Shown: positions 26,079-35,497 of the stretch, in pieces
Layout: each line of letters starts with the position of its first letter
Position numbering within the stretch: position 1 is the stretch's first letter
Assembly: GCF_000816845.1 (NCBI RefSeq)
Contig: NZ_CP006877.1
Location: forward strand, 2,547,501 to 2,611,500
Source: Rhizobium gallicum bv. gallicum R602sp
Lineage (GTDB): Bacteria; Pseudomonadota; Alphaproteobacteria; Rhizobiales; Rhizobiaceae
DNA: 64,000 nt
Reading direction: 5' to 3'
Program-made: the position numbers and the translations under genes
The notes under the pieces: model-generated
The model's database searches: none
Told to the model about the DNA's origin: nothing
The model's input: only the letters and a program-made list of their open reading frames with translations

Positions 26079-27102
26079 TCAGTCGATTGAAATACGCAAT
26101 CTCTACAAGATTTTCGGTCCGCGTGGCGGCGATTTCATCGAAGCCGTCACCAAGGGCATATCGAAAACCGAGCTCAACAAGGAGCACGGCCATGTCCTCG
26201 GACTGAAAGATATCAACATCTCGATTCCAGGCGGCAGCATCACCGTTATTATGGGGCTTTCCGGTTCCGGCAAGTCGACGCTGATCCGCCACATCAACCG
26301 TCTGATCGACCCGACAGCGGGCGAAGTGCTCTATGGCGATATCGACATCTGCAAGATGAGCGAAGAGGAACTCCGCGAGTTCCGCCGCCGCAGGACGGCG
26401 ATGGTGTTCCAGAAGTTCGGCCTGCTGCCGCATCGCAACGTGCTGCAGAACACCGTCTACGGACTGGAAATACAAGGCGTGCCGAAGGGCGAGCGCGAAG
26501 AGCGTGCGAATATCTGGATCAAGCGCGTCGGCCTCGACGGCTTTGCCGGACATTATCCGAACCAGCTTTCGGGCGGCATGCAGCAGCGTGTCGGTCTTGC
26601 CCGTGCACTCACCAACGATGCCGAGATACTCCTGATGGACGAGGCCTTTTCCGCCCTCGACCCGCTGATACGCGTCGACATGCAGAGCGTGCTGCTCGAC
26701 CTGCAGAAAGAACTGAAGAAGACCGTCGTCTTCATCACCCACGATCTCGACGAGGCATTGCGGCTTGGCGACAAGGTCGCCATTCTGCGCGATGGCGAGG
26801 TCATCCAGCAGGGCTCGGCCGCCGATATCGTGCTCAATCCCGCAACCGACTACATCGAGGCCTTCGTCAAGGAAGTAAACCGCAGCCGCGTCATCCCGAT
26901 CGAAGCGCTGATGGAGCCGCTCAGCAATCCCGCAAGCGACACCGTGATCCGCATCCCCGGCAAATCGACCGTGGAGGAAGGTATGCGGATGATGACCGAA
27001 AGCAACGTCACGCACGCGACCGTCACCGGCGCCGATGGCCTGCCCGCAGGCCGCGTGTCGCTGGAAGGTCTCGTGCGCTGTCTTGTCGGGACGGGACACT
27101 AA
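26071..27102 (+). CDS. ABC transporter ATPase, ProV/OpuAA type
   Basis: A 343-residue ATPase. Walker A is GLSGSGKSTL, followed by the Q-loop MVFQKFGLLPHRNVL, the signature LSGGMQQRVGLARAL, Walker B ILLMDEAFSALDP and the His switch FITHDLDEA. The N-terminal region LYKIFGPRG is typical of glycine-betaine importers. The C-terminal part (from about 275) corresponds to the regulatory CBS region of ProV/OpuAA but is short, so osmotic gating may differ. The ATG at 26071 overlaps the permease stop. Its own stop overlaps the convergent DUF427 stop. Confidence 0.92.
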   Translation: MASQSIEIRNLYKIFGPRGGDFIEAVTKGISKTELNKEHGHVLGLKDINISIPGGSITVIMGLSGSGKSTLIRHINRLIDPTAGEVLYGDIDICKMSEEELREFRRRRTAMVFQKFGLLPHRNVLQNTVYGLEIQGVPKGEREERANIWIKRVGLDGFAGHYPNQLSGGMQQRVGLARALTNDAEILLMDEAFSALDPLIRVDMQSVLLDLQKELKKTVVFITHDLDEALRLGDKVAILRDGEVIQQGSAADIVLNPATDYIEAFVKEVNRSRVIPIEALMEPLSNPASDTVIRIPGKSTVEEGMRMMTESNVTHATVTGADGLPAGRVSLEGLVRCLVGTGH

Positions 27103-27497
27103 AACTCGCCGGCCTCAGGTGCCTGCAGTTCTTCGATCGAATCCACACGATCCGGATAGAACGCCATACGGTCCTTGATTTCGCGCATCGCGGCATGCGG
27201 GTTTTCATACGTCCAGATGGCGTTCTTCGCGCGCTCGCCGCCAGGCGTGATGCTGTAATAGGAAGCCTCGCCCTTGTAGGGGCAATAAGTAGAGTGGTCG
27301 GTGCGTTGAAGCACCGACATGTCGACATCCTTGCGCGGAATATACTGCACTGGCGGATAGGAAGCCTCGCGCAATGTCAACGCATCGCGCGTGTCAGCGA
27401 CGACCTTGCCGTCGAGCTTGACGACGACGCGCGCTGGATTGTGGTCTACGGTGATCGGATGATCAGGCCCGGGAATCTTGATCGGCTTGTCTGACAT
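27099..27497 (-). CDS. DUF427 family protein
   Basis: The 132-residue product is a full DUF427 protein. Recognisable segments are NPARVVVKLDGKVVADTRDA, LREASYPPVQYIPRKDVDM, HSTYCPYKGEASYYSI and AIWTYENPHAAMREIKDRMA, the last being a family signature. The family is a small beta fold of unknown function. The start at 27497 is well inside a longer shadow frame. It is convergent with the transporter ATPase gene, stops overlapping. Confidence 0.9.
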   Translation of the reverse strand: MSDKPIKIPGPDHPITVDHNPARVVVKLDGKVVADTRDALTLREASYPPVQYIPRKDVDMSVLQRTDHSTYCPYKGEASYYSITPGGERAKNAIWTYENPHAAMREIKDRMAFYPDRVDSIEELQAPEAGEF

Positions 27498-27568
27498 GAG
27501 CGTTCGCCTTCGAAAGATTGCACCGTCCCTAGATAGGGTCGAACCCGGCGCTTCCCAAGGGGTCACCG

Positions 27569-28459
27569 TCACGCGCGCCGCACCCGGGCAAGTGCAGACA
27601 AGCCGAGCCCCAGAACGGCGGCGAGCACACAGGCGACGCCGAAAATCTGATGGAAGCCGACCGGCTCGCCGAGCAGCACGAAGGCAAAAATGACGGCGGA
27701 GACCGGAGCGATTGCCGTAAACAGCGAAGCCTCGCTGCCGCTGACGCGCTCTAAGCCCGCGTACCACAAGATGAAGCCGCCGACGGTGGGCACCAGCGCA
27801 TAATAGACGACGGCTAAGAGCGCCGCTGCGGAAAAACCGCTTGCGGCATGGCTTTCGAAGAGAGCCGGAATGCCGGCAACGAAGAAACCGATGCCGGTCA
27901 TCAGCGCCGACTGCGTGAGCGGCAGGATCTCGCTCTGCATGCGCTTGTTGAGAAGAATGAATAGCCCCTCGCAGATGACGGCGCCGAGGATCAGCACATT
28001 CCCGGTCAGTGAGCCGCCTGCGGATGCGCCCGGCGTCAACGCGACCCAGAATACGCCGAAAGCAGCAAGCGCGATGGCAAGCAGCAGGAAGCGGTGCGGC
28101 CTCTCGCCGAGAACGAGGATCGAGATCACCGCCGAGACGACCGGGAGCGTGCCGATGATGACGCCGGCATTCGTCGCCGACGTCAGCTGCAGGCCGGAGA
28201 TCAACAACGTCGTATAGCCGACGCTGCCCGCTCCTGCCTGCGTCACGAGGATGAGCCAATCGTGGCGCGACAGTTTCGGCAGCCGCAATCTGGTGATTTG
28301 CATCAAAAGCAGGAAGAAGGGGAAGGCCGCGGCGAAACGCAGCGCCGTTGCCGTAAACGGCGGAAGGCTTGATGCGATGATCTTGCTGGCGATTACCGTG
28401 CTGCCGACCGTGATCATCGCCAGTGTCAGATAGATGTAGCCCTGAAATGCCTTTGTCAT
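27569..28459 (-). CDS. EamA/DMT-family transporter
   Basis: The 296-residue protein has two repeats of five membrane segments, the 10-TMS EamA architecture (IYLTLAMITVGSTVIASKII at the start; a second repeat from about residue 150). The ATG at 28459 has GGAG seven bases upstream. Such proteins export amino acids or other small metabolites. The AraC-family gene on the same strand ends 71 bases upstream of this start, so the pair is probably regulator and target. Confidence 0.85.
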   Translation of the reverse strand: MTKAFQGYIYLTLAMITVGSTVIASKIIASSLPPFTATALRFAAAFPFFLLLMQITRLRLPKLSRHDWLILVTQAGAGSVGYTTLLISGLQLTSATNAGVIIGTLPVVSAVISILVLGERPHRFLLLAIALAAFGVFWVALTPGASAGGSLTGNVLILGAVICEGLFILLNKRMQSEILPLTQSALMTGIGFFVAGIPALFESHAASGFSAAALLAVVYYALVPTVGGFILWYAGLERVSGSEASLFTAIAPVSAVIFAFVLLGEPVGFHQIFGVACVLAAVLGLGLSALARVRRA

Positions 28460-28530
28460 GGGATTCTCCGTTTCGATGGACGAAGAAAACCGCAAAGACG
28501 AATTAGCTTCTTGAACGAAATTGCGGGCCG

Positions 28531-29337
28531 TCAGGCAAGTGCCGTGGCATAGACACGCGGCGTGAGGCCGTATTTGGCCGTGAAGACGCGTGTCATGTGG
28601 CTCTGATCGGCAAAGCCGCTGGCGAGGGCCGCCTCGGCAAGCGACGTGCCGGAAGCGATCAGGCGGCGGGCCATGTGAATGCGCGCCTGGATCAGATAGG
28701 CATGCGGCGTCATGCCGGTTGCTTTCGCAAAACCGCGCAGCAGCTGAAACCGGCTAAGGCCGCTTTCGCGCGCAAGATCGGCAAGCGAGACATTGGCGAG
28801 AGGATCGCCGTCAATCAGGCTCTTCGCCTTGCCGATCGTGCCCGGCGCCATACGCGCTACTTCCGGCATCGGCTGTTCGCGCATCACAGCTGCAACAACG
28901 CCGAGGAGCAGTTCTTCGCGTGCAAGGTCATCTTTCGTGGAGCGGCTGGTGATTGCGGCAAAGAGGCTTGCGAAGCGTGCTGCAAGGACGCTGTTTTGAA
29001 TAACGGGGCGCGGAATTTCCGAGCGCATCATTCCGCTTTCGCCGACATCCTGCGCGAGATCGCCGATGATCGCCGGATCGAAATAGAGGATGCGCCACGA
29101 CCGCCCCTCGCCGATCGGTGCGCCGTCATGGACCTCGTTCGGATTGACGGTGATGAGATCGCCGGCTTCCGCTTCGACCATGCCGCGCCCGCTCAGCGAC
29201 TTCTGCGCACCGGAGACAATCAGGCCGATGCCGAATTGTTCATGCGTATGCCGTGCGAAACTGCGGCGGGTTTCCGCTTCCACGGCCTCCACCCCGGCCA
29301 CCGCCGAACGGTGCATTGTGAACTGACGTTTGGCCAC
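28531..29337 (-). CDS. AraC-family transcriptional regulator
   Basis: The 268-residue protein has an N-terminal cupin sensor domain (ARHTHEQFGIGLIVSGAQKS, with GDLITVNPNEVHDGAPIGEG) and two C-terminal helix-turn-helix motifs (SLADLARESGLSRFQLLRGF, and SLAEAALASGFADQSHMTRV followed by FTAKYGLTPRVY). This sensor type often precedes EamA or LysE exporters, and here the EamA gene follows directly. It probably activates that gene on binding an amino acid-like ligand. Confidence 0.88.
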   Translation of the reverse strand: MAKRQFTMHRSAVAGVEAVEAETRRSFARHTHEQFGIGLIVSGAQKSLSGRGMVEAEAGDLITVNPNEVHDGAPIGEGRSWRILYFDPAIIGDLAQDVGESGMMRSEIPRPVIQNSVLAARFASLFAAITSRSTKDDLAREELLLGVVAAVMREQPMPEVARMAPGTIGKAKSLIDGDPLANVSLADLARESGLSRFQLLRGFAKATGMTPHAYLIQARIHMARRLIASGTSLAEAALASGFADQSHMTRVFTAKYGLTPRVYATALA

Positions 29338-29401
29338 GCAGCGTCTCCTTCCGGCCGGACTCTGCCAGCGGCAGGCGAAGCACGCAACGTCTTTGCCGAG
29401 A

Positions 29402-29563
29402 TCAGTGAAGTGTTTCAGGCCGGATTTCGTCGGAGAGAATTTTCAGGGCGTCTTCGAGCGCTGCGACCAGAATATCGGTCAGCTCATCACCCTTGTGTTC
29501 GAGAAACGCCAGGCTTGCGGCCTCGTCCTGCATTTCAAAGAAGTGCTCGATCTCGTTCGACAT
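29402..29563 (-). CDS. Small acidic helical protein
   Basis: The frame starts best at ATG 29563, with AGGA five bases upstream (a second ATG at 29566 is closer). The 53-residue product is acidic and helix-forming: IEHFFEMQDEAASLAFLEHK and TDILVAALEDALKILSDEI. It has no membrane segment and no Cys. No family is recognised. A longer upstream extension is Pro/Ser-rich and looks non-coding. Confidence 0.5.
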   Translation of the reverse strand: MSNEIEHFFEMQDEAASLAFLEHKGDELTDILVAALEDALKILSDEIRPETLH

Positions 29564-29654
29564 CATCGTCCTTTCATTCACCGGAACATTCAGCGATGAA
29601 AGCAGACTAGGAGAGCTCACTTGCGCAGGGCTGGTGCGAGCGGGCGAGCCCGTG

Positions 29655-30794
29655 TCAGAACTCCGGAAGATTACGGCTCCGCCACAGGCTGGGCGGGATC
29701 GGATCGCCGACATCGACGGCAAACGAGACGACCTTGGTTACGCCCTCGTCCACCTCGCAGCGGAATTGAACGTCGTACCAGCCCTCGCGCGTGCGGAAGG
29801 CACCGCGCCGGACATCGAGCACCGTACCGCGCGGCAGCGCGTAAGTGGGGACCATCACCGGATTGTAAGCGGGCGATCCGTGAACCAGTTGCTCGCGAAG
29901 CTCGGTGCTGCAAAGCTGCGCGGCCCGCCTCCCGCGCGGCATGTTGCCCATGGCGGTCCGGGCGATCGGATCATCCGTTTCGTTCTGCGAGAACAGCGTC
30001 TTTGCTTCCTTCAGCTCGGCAGGCTTTTCGGCCTTCGTCGTTTCCGTCTGGTCGATCTTGGGCTGGTCCGCAGGCTTTGCCTGTTCGAAACCGATTTTCG
30101 CCTGGTCTTCTGCGCCAGCCGCAGGTCCGTTCTTCTGCGGATCGATATTGGCCACATCAACCTGCGGCAGATTGACATCGTCCGGCACCGGGTTTGCCGG
30201 CGGCTGGTCCGTGGCGGGAGGCTTTGCCGCGGCCGTTTCGGCAGGTTTGGGCTCATCCGGTTTCGGCTCGTCGGGCGGCGTCGGCGGCTTGCCAGCCCCC
30301 GCCGAAGCATTGCCCGTTTCGGATTTGCGCGGGCCACTATCCTTGTCGCCAAATTCGAAGACGGGCCTCAGGACGGGCATTCCCTGTCCCTTCCCCTCCT
30401 TGTCGGAGGGATTGTTCCTGGCTTCGGATTTCGGCGGTTCGGACGGCTTCTCTTCCGGCTTGGCTTCCGGCGCCGGAGGAGGTGGTGGCGGCGGAGGTGG
30501 CGGGGGTGCTGGCGGTTTCTGCTCAGCCTTCTCCTCGATCTTCGGCAGTTCGGGAGGTCTCTCGGGCGGCTTTTGCTCTTCCGCCTTTTTTTCCTCGGCC
30601 TTCTTCTCCTCCGGCTTCTTTTCCTCTTCCGGCGGAGGCACGAGATCGACGTTCACCGTCTCCTCTTCCGGCGGCTGCGGCGTCTTTTCAGGCAGCTTCA
30701 CCAGGAAAAACGCAACGACGGCAATATGCAGCGCGATCGAGGCTGTGACACCCCAACTGATCTCTCCCCAGCGCTTTGCGACGAACTTCTGCAT
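29655..30794 (-). CDS. DUF930 domain protein with TonB/TolA-like Pro-rich linker
   Basis: The 379-residue protein has one N-terminal membrane anchor (GVTASIALHIAVVAFFLV, about 15-32), like TonB or TolA. A long Pro/Glu/Lys linker follows, with a run of ten or more Pro near residues 100-112 and then Ala/Pro-rich sequence to about 260. The C-terminal DUF930 domain of about 110 residues (AAQLCSTELREQLVHGSPAY; GWYDVQFRCEVDEGVTKVVS) has two Cys that may pair. It should span the periplasm. DUF930 is mainly rhizobial and of unknown function; a role in envelope linkage is inference. Confidence 0.8.
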   Translation of the reverse strand: MQKFVAKRWGEISWGVTASIALHIAVVAFFLVKLPEKTPQPPEEETVNVDLVPPPEEEKKPEEKKAEEKKAEEQKPPERPPELPKIEEKAEQKPPAPPPPPPPPPPPAPEAKPEEKPSEPPKSEARNNPSDKEGKGQGMPVLRPVFEFGDKDSGPRKSETGNASAGAGKPPTPPDEPKPDEPKPAETAAAKPPATDQPPANPVPDDVNLPQVDVANIDPQKNGPAAGAEDQAKIGFEQAKPADQPKIDQTETTKAEKPAELKEAKTLFSQNETDDPIARTAMGNMPRGRRAAQLCSTELREQLVHGSPAYNPVMVPTYALPRGTVLDVRRGAFRTREGWYDVQFRCEVDEGVTKVVSFAVDVGDPIPPSLWRSRNLPEF

Positions 30795-30878
30795 GCCCGC
30801 GAATTATGCTCTCCGACAAGGTACGGATGTGGCCTTTTAAGAAGGCAGCATCAAGCCGCAAAACAAAAAAGTGCTTTG

Positions 30879-30905
30879 CCGCGCGACCGAGCTAAGGTCG
30901 CGCGG
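30879..30905 (-). terminator. Strong hairpin, likely terminator of the GYD gene
   Basis: CCGCGCGACC and GGTCGCGCGG form a perfect 10-bp stem with a 7-base loop. On the minus strand a run of six T follows after eight other bases, so it is not a textbook terminator. It lies about 55 bases beyond the stop of the GYD-domain gene and may protect or end that transcript. Confidence 0.55.
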
Positions 30906-30960
30906 CGGATCGTCCACATCTTTTACCTTCACGAGGCTGCGATCCGCAGGCCGATCGCCG

Positions 30961-31254
30961 CTAGCCGAGCGAGCCTATGATTTCGCGATAGGCAGCCTCC
31001 GGGAACGCCTTCAGCGTTTTGGTGCGAACGTTGCCGGCCGTCGCAAGCTGCAGCGTGAACCGCGCCATCACCGCGTCGTCCGGCGCCTCGCATATCGAGA
31101 CCATGTCGTATTCACCCATCGTCAGAAAGAAATCCTTGAAGGAGCCGCCCATCTCGCCGAGCGCCTTCTTTGCCGCGTCCAGCCTTTTTGCCGAGTCGCG
31201 TGCACTGCGAACGCCTTGATCCGTCCAGCTGATAAGCATGACGTATGTGGTCAT
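30961..31254 (-). CDS. GYD domain protein
   Basis: A 97-residue GYD family protein (PF08734), with YVMLISWTDQGVRSARDSAK at the start and the family motif GEYDMVSICEAPDDAV in the middle. The fold is a dimeric ferredoxin-like domain, and the function is unknown. It is a single gene between hairpins, upstream of the DUF930 gene on the same strand. Confidence 0.9.
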   Translation of the reverse strand: MTTYVMLISWTDQGVRSARDSAKRLDAAKKALGEMGGSFKDFFLTMGEYDMVSICEAPDDAVMARFTLQLATAGNVRTKTLKAFPEAAYREIIGSLG

Positions 31255-31393
31255 TGCACACCTCCCTACGGAGGGTTTTGGTCCACGCAGGCATGTGGCG
31301 ACCTTCGCTCACGCGCTGCGGCCGGTCCCGTCCCCCGTATCGTCCGGACTATACCATTGAGCCGCGCGGAAAGCGACGGAATGTCTGGGAACC

Positions 31394-31427
31394 CCAAAAG
31401 AAAGAGCCGGGACGGACCCGGCTCTTC
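31394..31427 (-). terminator. Terminator of rpoD
   Basis: AAGAGCCGGG and CCCGGCTCTT form a 10-bp stem with a 4-5 base loop. On the minus strand TCTTTT follows directly. It lies about 50 bases after the rpoD stop. Confidence 0.85.
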
Positions 31428-31473
31428 GATCATCAATCAGTCAACCGCAAGGCTGTCATCGCAGCCACGGCCC

Positions 31474-33528
31474 TTAGCTGTCCAGGAAGCTGCGAAGCTT
31501 TCTGGAGCGGCTCGGATGCTTTAGCTTTCGCAGCGCCTTCGCCTCGATCTGACGGATACGTTCGCGGGTAACCGAGAACTGCTGGCCGACTTCCTCGAGC
31601 GTATGGTCCGTGTTCATGCCGATGCCAAAGCGCATGCGCAGCACGCGTTCCTCGCGCGGCGTGAGCGAGGCGAGAACACGCGTCGTCGTCTCGCGCAGGT
31701 TCGCCTGGATGGCGGCGTCGATCGGCAGCAGCGCGTTCTTGTCTTCGATGAAATCGCCGAGGTGCGAATCTTCCTCGTCGCCCACGGGGGTTTCGAGCGA
31801 GATCGGCTCCTTGGCGATCTTCAGGACCTTGCGAACCTTTTCGAGCGGCATGGCGAGCTTTTCGGCCAGTTCCTCCGGCGTCGGCTCGCGGCCGATTTCG
31901 TGGAGCATCTGGCGGGACGTGCGGACGATCTTGTTGATCGTCTCGATCATGTGCACCGGAATGCGGATCGTGCGCGCCTGGTCGGCGATCGAGCGGGTGA
32001 TCGCCTGGCGGATCCACCATGTCGCATAGGTGGAGAACTTATAGCCGCGGCGGTATTCGAACTTGTCGACCGCCTTCATCAGGCCGATATTGCCTTCCTG
32101 AATGAGGTCGAGGAACTGCAGGCCGCGGTTGGTGTACTTCTTGGCGATGGAGATGACGAGGCGAAGATTCGCTTCGACCATTTCCTTCTTGGCGATGCGC
32201 GCTTCGCGTTCGCCCTTCTGCACCATGTGCACGATGCGGCGGAATTCCGAAATCGAGATGCCGGTTTCCGTGGCGAGGTTCTGGATCTCCTGGCGGATGT
32301 CACGGATCGTCGTGTTCTCGCCCTTGGCGAATTCCTTCCAGCCGCGCGCAGCCAGATTGCCGATCGACTTCATCCAGTTCGGATCGAGCTCGGCACCCTG
32401 ATACTGCTCCAGGAACGAGTCGCGCTTGACGCCATAAGATTCAGCCAGACGCAGCAGGCGGCCCTCGTTTTGAACGAGGCGCTTGTTGATGTCGTAAAGC
32501 TGCTCGACGAGAGCCTCGATGCGGTTCTGGTTGAGCGACAGCGACTTGACGGCCTTGATCAGCTCGTCCTTGAGTTCCTTGTAGCGGCGCTCTTGAGCGG
32601 AAGACAGCGTGCCGGTCGCGGCAAGGCGCTGCTCGACCTGCTGGTCCTGCAGCTTGCGCAGCTTCTTGTAGGTCTCGGCGATGAGGTCGAGCGTCTCCAT
32701 GACCTGCGGCCGCAGCTCCGCTTCCATGGCTGCGAGCGAGAGGTTGGATTCGTCTTCGTCCTCTTCCTCTTCCTCAACGGGCATGCCTTCGCCGCCGACA
32801 TCGGTGATGTCGTCGTCGCCGGAACGCATGCGGCGGGTCTTTTCCTTCTCTTCGGCGGCCTTGCGGTCAGCCTCGATTTTTTCAGGGCTCTGGAACTGCG
32901 GGGCGGCCTTGGCTTCCGGACCGGAATAGGTCGTTTCGAGATCGATGATCTCGCGTAGCAGGGTCGTGCCCTCGTTCAGTTCGTCGCGCCAGATGATGAG
33001 CGCCTGGAAGGTGAGCGGGCTTTCGCAGAGCCCGGCGATCATGGTTTCGCGGCCGGCCTCGATGCGCTTGGCGATGGCAATTTCGCCTTCGCGCGACAAG
33101 AGCTCGACGGAACCCATCTCGCGCAGATACATGCGCACGGGATCGTCGGTGCGATCGGTCGGCTCCTTCTTCTTTGCCGTTGCGAGCGCGGTGCCGCCCG
33201 AAGGCGCGAGTTCGCCGCCTTCGCTCTCGTCATCGCCGCCCGCATCGTCGTCGTCACCGCCGCTCTGGCCCGCCTCTTCGGCTTCTTCGTCTTCGATGAC
33301 ATTGATGCCCATATCGGACAACATCGCCATCGTGTCTTCGATCTGCTCGGACGTCACTTCCTCTGACGGAAGAACGGCATTCAGCTCGTCCATCGTCACG
33401 TAGCCGCGCTTCTTCGCGGCCTTGATCATTTTCTTGACCGCGTCATCGGAAAGATCGAGAAGAGGGCCGTCGGATGCGCCGTCGCGTTCGACTTCCGCTT
33501 CTTCGTTCTCTTTGACCTTGGTTACCAT
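31474..33528 (-). CDS. rpoD: RNA polymerase primary sigma factor, sigma-70
   Basis: The 684-residue length equals that of rhizobial SigA/RpoD. Region 1.1 is at the N-terminus ([20 protein letters not shown]). An acidic non-conserved region with Glu/Asp runs follows (about 75-110 and 225-265). Region 2 carries [20 protein letters not shown] and [20 protein letters not shown] for -10 recognition and melting. Region 3 is [17 protein letters not shown]. Region 4.2 is [20 protein letters not shown] near the C-terminus, for the -35 element. In many bacteria rpoD follows dnaG; here about 6 kb with recQ, tdh and kbl lies between them. Confidence 0.97.
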   Translation of the reverse strand: MVTKVKENEEAEVERDGASDGPLLDLSDDAVKKMIKAAKKRGYVTMDELNAVLPSEEVTSEQIEDTMAMLSDMGINVIEDEEAEEAGQSGGDDDDAGGDDESEGGELAPSGGTALATAKKKEPTDRTDDPVRMYLREMGSVELLSREGEIAIAKRIEAGRETMIAGLCESPLTFQALIIWRDELNEGTTLLREIIDLETTYSGPEAKAAPQFQSPEKIEADRKAAEEKEKTRRMRSGDDDITDVGGEGMPVEEEEEDEDESNLSLAAMEAELRPQVMETLDLIAETYKKLRKLQDQQVEQRLAATGTLSSAQERRYKELKDELIKAVKSLSLNQNRIEALVEQLYDINKRLVQNEGRLLRLAESYGVKRDSFLEQYQGAELDPNWMKSIGNLAARGWKEFAKGENTTIRDIRQEIQNLATETGISISEFRRIVHMVQKGEREARIAKKEMVEANLRLVISIAKKYTNRGLQFLDLIQEGNIGLMKAVDKFEYRRGYKFSTYATWWIRQAITRSIADQARTIRIPVHMIETINKIVRTSRQMLHEIGREPTPEELAEKLAMPLEKVRKVLKIAKEPISLETPVGDEEDSHLGDFIEDKNALLPIDAAIQANLRETTTRVLASLTPREERVLRMRFGIGMNTDHTLEEVGQQFSVTRERIRQIEAKALRKLKHPSRSRKLRSFLDS

Positions 33529-33977
33529 TTATATCGTCGCCTTCCTGACGCTATTCAAACTCGCTCGATGAACGGCCCTCGAAGCCTGAGTGCGCAAACC
33601 CAAGCCTCGAATCACCTTACCCACCTAACGGGATGACCTTTAAAGCCCAATTAACCACGATCGCTGATGCCGGACGACAGAGCTTTAGTGCTTCGAAACT
33701 TCCGGCCATGGTTATGTGCGATCCGCCTCGACCAACTTCACCGCTTTTCAAGTCGAACGGTGATTCCCACAATTTTTGTTCCCGTCAAGCTTTTCCACCA
33801 AAAAAGCCGTCGAAAACACGGAAAAAGCCTTATCCACAGGCTGGAAACCGCTCAAGCGATTGCTTCGCTTAGATAGGATGTCACCGCAAGAAGACAAGGG
33901 GAGCAAGAATTCTCGCCACGGCAACGAGAGATCTTACTGGTTTTTAGCTGCCACTGCAGGATATCCGCCGCCCATCG
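33529..33977. promoter_or_regulatory. rpoD upstream region with a consensus DnaA box
   Basis: About 450 bases without a gene between rpoD and the GFA-family gene, both on the minus strand, so it holds the rpoD promoter. A perfect DnaA box TTATCCACA lies at 33830-33838, about 300 bases upstream of rpoD. Nearby TTTTCCACC and TTCCCACA are weak relatives. No other strong hairpin or open frame is visible. Confidence 0.45.
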
Positions 33978-34325
33978 CTATCGGGACGCACCATCGTAAG
34001 GCATGATTTCCAGAGAACCGAGATCGATCACGGGAATACAGCGTAGGTTGACCGATGCCATGGGATCGCCGTTCGGAAGAACGCCTTCGCCGTAGGGTGC
34101 AATACCGCAGTTGCTGCAAAAGTGATGTTTGATGACATGGTTGTTGAAAGTATAGGTCGACTTGTTTTCTTCCGGCGTCTGCAGCTTTAGCTTGTCGCGC
34201 GATACGAAAGCAAGCAGGCCGCCCCGCCGGCGGCAGAGCGAGCAATCGCAATCGATAGCCGTCTTGAAGTCTCCGTCCACCTCGAATGCGACCTTGCCGC
34301 AGTGGCAGCTTCCTTGGTAGATCAT
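33978..34325 (-). CDS. GFA-family zinc protein
   Basis: A 115-residue protein of the GFA (Gfa-like/CENP-V) family. Zinc ligands lie in GSCHCGKVAFEV, DCDCSLCRRRGG and HHFCSNCGIAPYGEG. Members include glutathione-dependent formaldehyde-activating enzyme, but most are uncharacterised and glutathione dependence is often absent. It lies 10 bases after the tdh stop and may be co-transcribed with kbl and tdh. Confidence 0.9.
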   Translation of the reverse strand: MIYQGSCHCGKVAFEVDGDFKTAIDCDCSLCRRRGGLLAFVSRDKLKLQTPEENKSTYTFNNHVIKHHFCSNCGIAPYGEGVLPNGDPMASVNLRCIPVIDLGSLEIMPYDGASR

Positions 34326-34335
34326 CGTTGTTCCC

Positions 34336-35373
34336 TTAGTTCCAATCCATCACGACCTTGCCGGAATTGCCTGAGCGCATCGCCTCGAAGCCGTCCCGGA
34401 ATTCATCGATCTTGATACGGTGCGTGATGACCGGCGACAGATCGAGCCCGCCCTGCACGAAGGCGATCATCTTGTACCAGGTCTCGAACATCTCGCGACC
34501 GTAGATGCCCTTGAGGTTCAGCATCTTGAAGATGACCTTGTTCCAGTCGATCTCGAAACCAGCCGGCGCGATGCCAAGGATTGCGATCTTGCCGCCATTG
34601 TTCATCTTGTCGATCATGTCGCGGAAGGCGGGTGCTGCACCCGACATTTCCAGGCCGACGTCAAAACCCTCCGTCATGCCGATCGCCTTCATGACATCGG
34701 CAAGGTTCTCCTTCGACGCATCGACGACGTGGTCGATGCCGAGTCTGCGCGCCAAATCCAGCCGGTGCGGGTTGATGTCTGTGATGACGACTTTGCGGGC
34801 GCCGGAACGTTTGGCGACGAGCGCGCCCATGATGCCGATCGGGCCTGCACCGGTAACGAGCACGTCCTCGCCGACGAGATCGAAAGAAAGTGCTGTATGA
34901 ACCGCATTGCCGAATGGATCGAAGATCGCGGCGATCTCGTCCGGGATGTCGTCCGGGATCGGCACAACATTGGCTTCCGGAATGCAGACGAACTCGCCGA
35001 AGGAGCCGGGACGGTTGACGCCGACGCCAAGCGTGTTGCGGCACAAGTGCCCCCTGCCGGCGCGGCAGTTGCGGCACTTGCCGCAGACAATATGGCCCTC
35101 GCCGGAGACCCGTTCGCCGACATGGTATCTGGTGACGGCGGAACCGACCTCGGCGATCTCGCCGCAGAACTCATGACCGACGACCATCGGCACCGGAATG
35201 GTCTTCTGCGCCCACTGGTCCCAGTTCCAGATATGGACATCCGTACCGCAGATCGCCGACTTCCTGACGCGGATCAGAACGTCGTTCGGCCCGACCTCAG
35301 GAACCGGGACGTTTTCCATCCAGAGCCCGACTTCCGGTTTCGACTTGACCAGCGCCTTCATCATATTCGACAT
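34336..35373 (-). CDS. tdh: L-threonine 3-dehydrogenase
   Basis: This 345-residue medium-chain zinc dehydrogenase converts L-threonine to 2-amino-3-ketobutyrate. Catalytic zinc ligands are in [12 protein letters not shown] and GHEFCGEI, structural zinc in [15 protein letters not shown], and the NAD fold has [29 protein letters not shown] is a Tdh-specific hallmark. The start is set at 35373 to match the E. coli length (343). kbl lies 124 bases upstream on the same strand, so the two make a threonine-to-glycine pathway. Confidence 0.95.
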   Translation of the reverse strand: MSNMMKALVKSKPEVGLWMENVPVPEVGPNDVLIRVRKSAICGTDVHIWNWDQWAQKTIPVPMVVGHEFCGEIAEVGSAVTRYHVGERVSGEGHIVCGKCRNCRAGRGHLCRNTLGVGVNRPGSFGEFVCIPEANVVPIPDDIPDEIAAIFDPFGNAVHTALSFDLVGEDVLVTGAGPIGIMGALVAKRSGARKVVITDINPHRLDLARRLGIDHVVDASKENLADVMKAIGMTEGFDVGLEMSGAAPAFRDMIDKMNNGGKIAILGIAPAGFEIDWNKVIFKMLNLKGIYGREMFETWYKMIAFVQGGLDLSPVITHRIKIDEFRDGFEAMRSGNSGKVVMDWN

Positions 35374-35497
35374 TCGAGGTTTCCCGTCTTGTATAGTGCC
35401 CAGCTTCGCTGTTTCCTTTCTCCCCTCGGGGAGCACGGCACATCGTTATTTGCTCTTCATCCCTTCTCCCGCCGGGCTGAAGATGGAGCAAGCGGCG

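Noticed and set aside
27542..28259. A long minus-strand frame upstream of and in frame with the DUF427 start
   Set aside because: It lies across the EamA transporter gene in another frame and reads as Arg-rich shadow; the DUF427 protein is complete from 27497.
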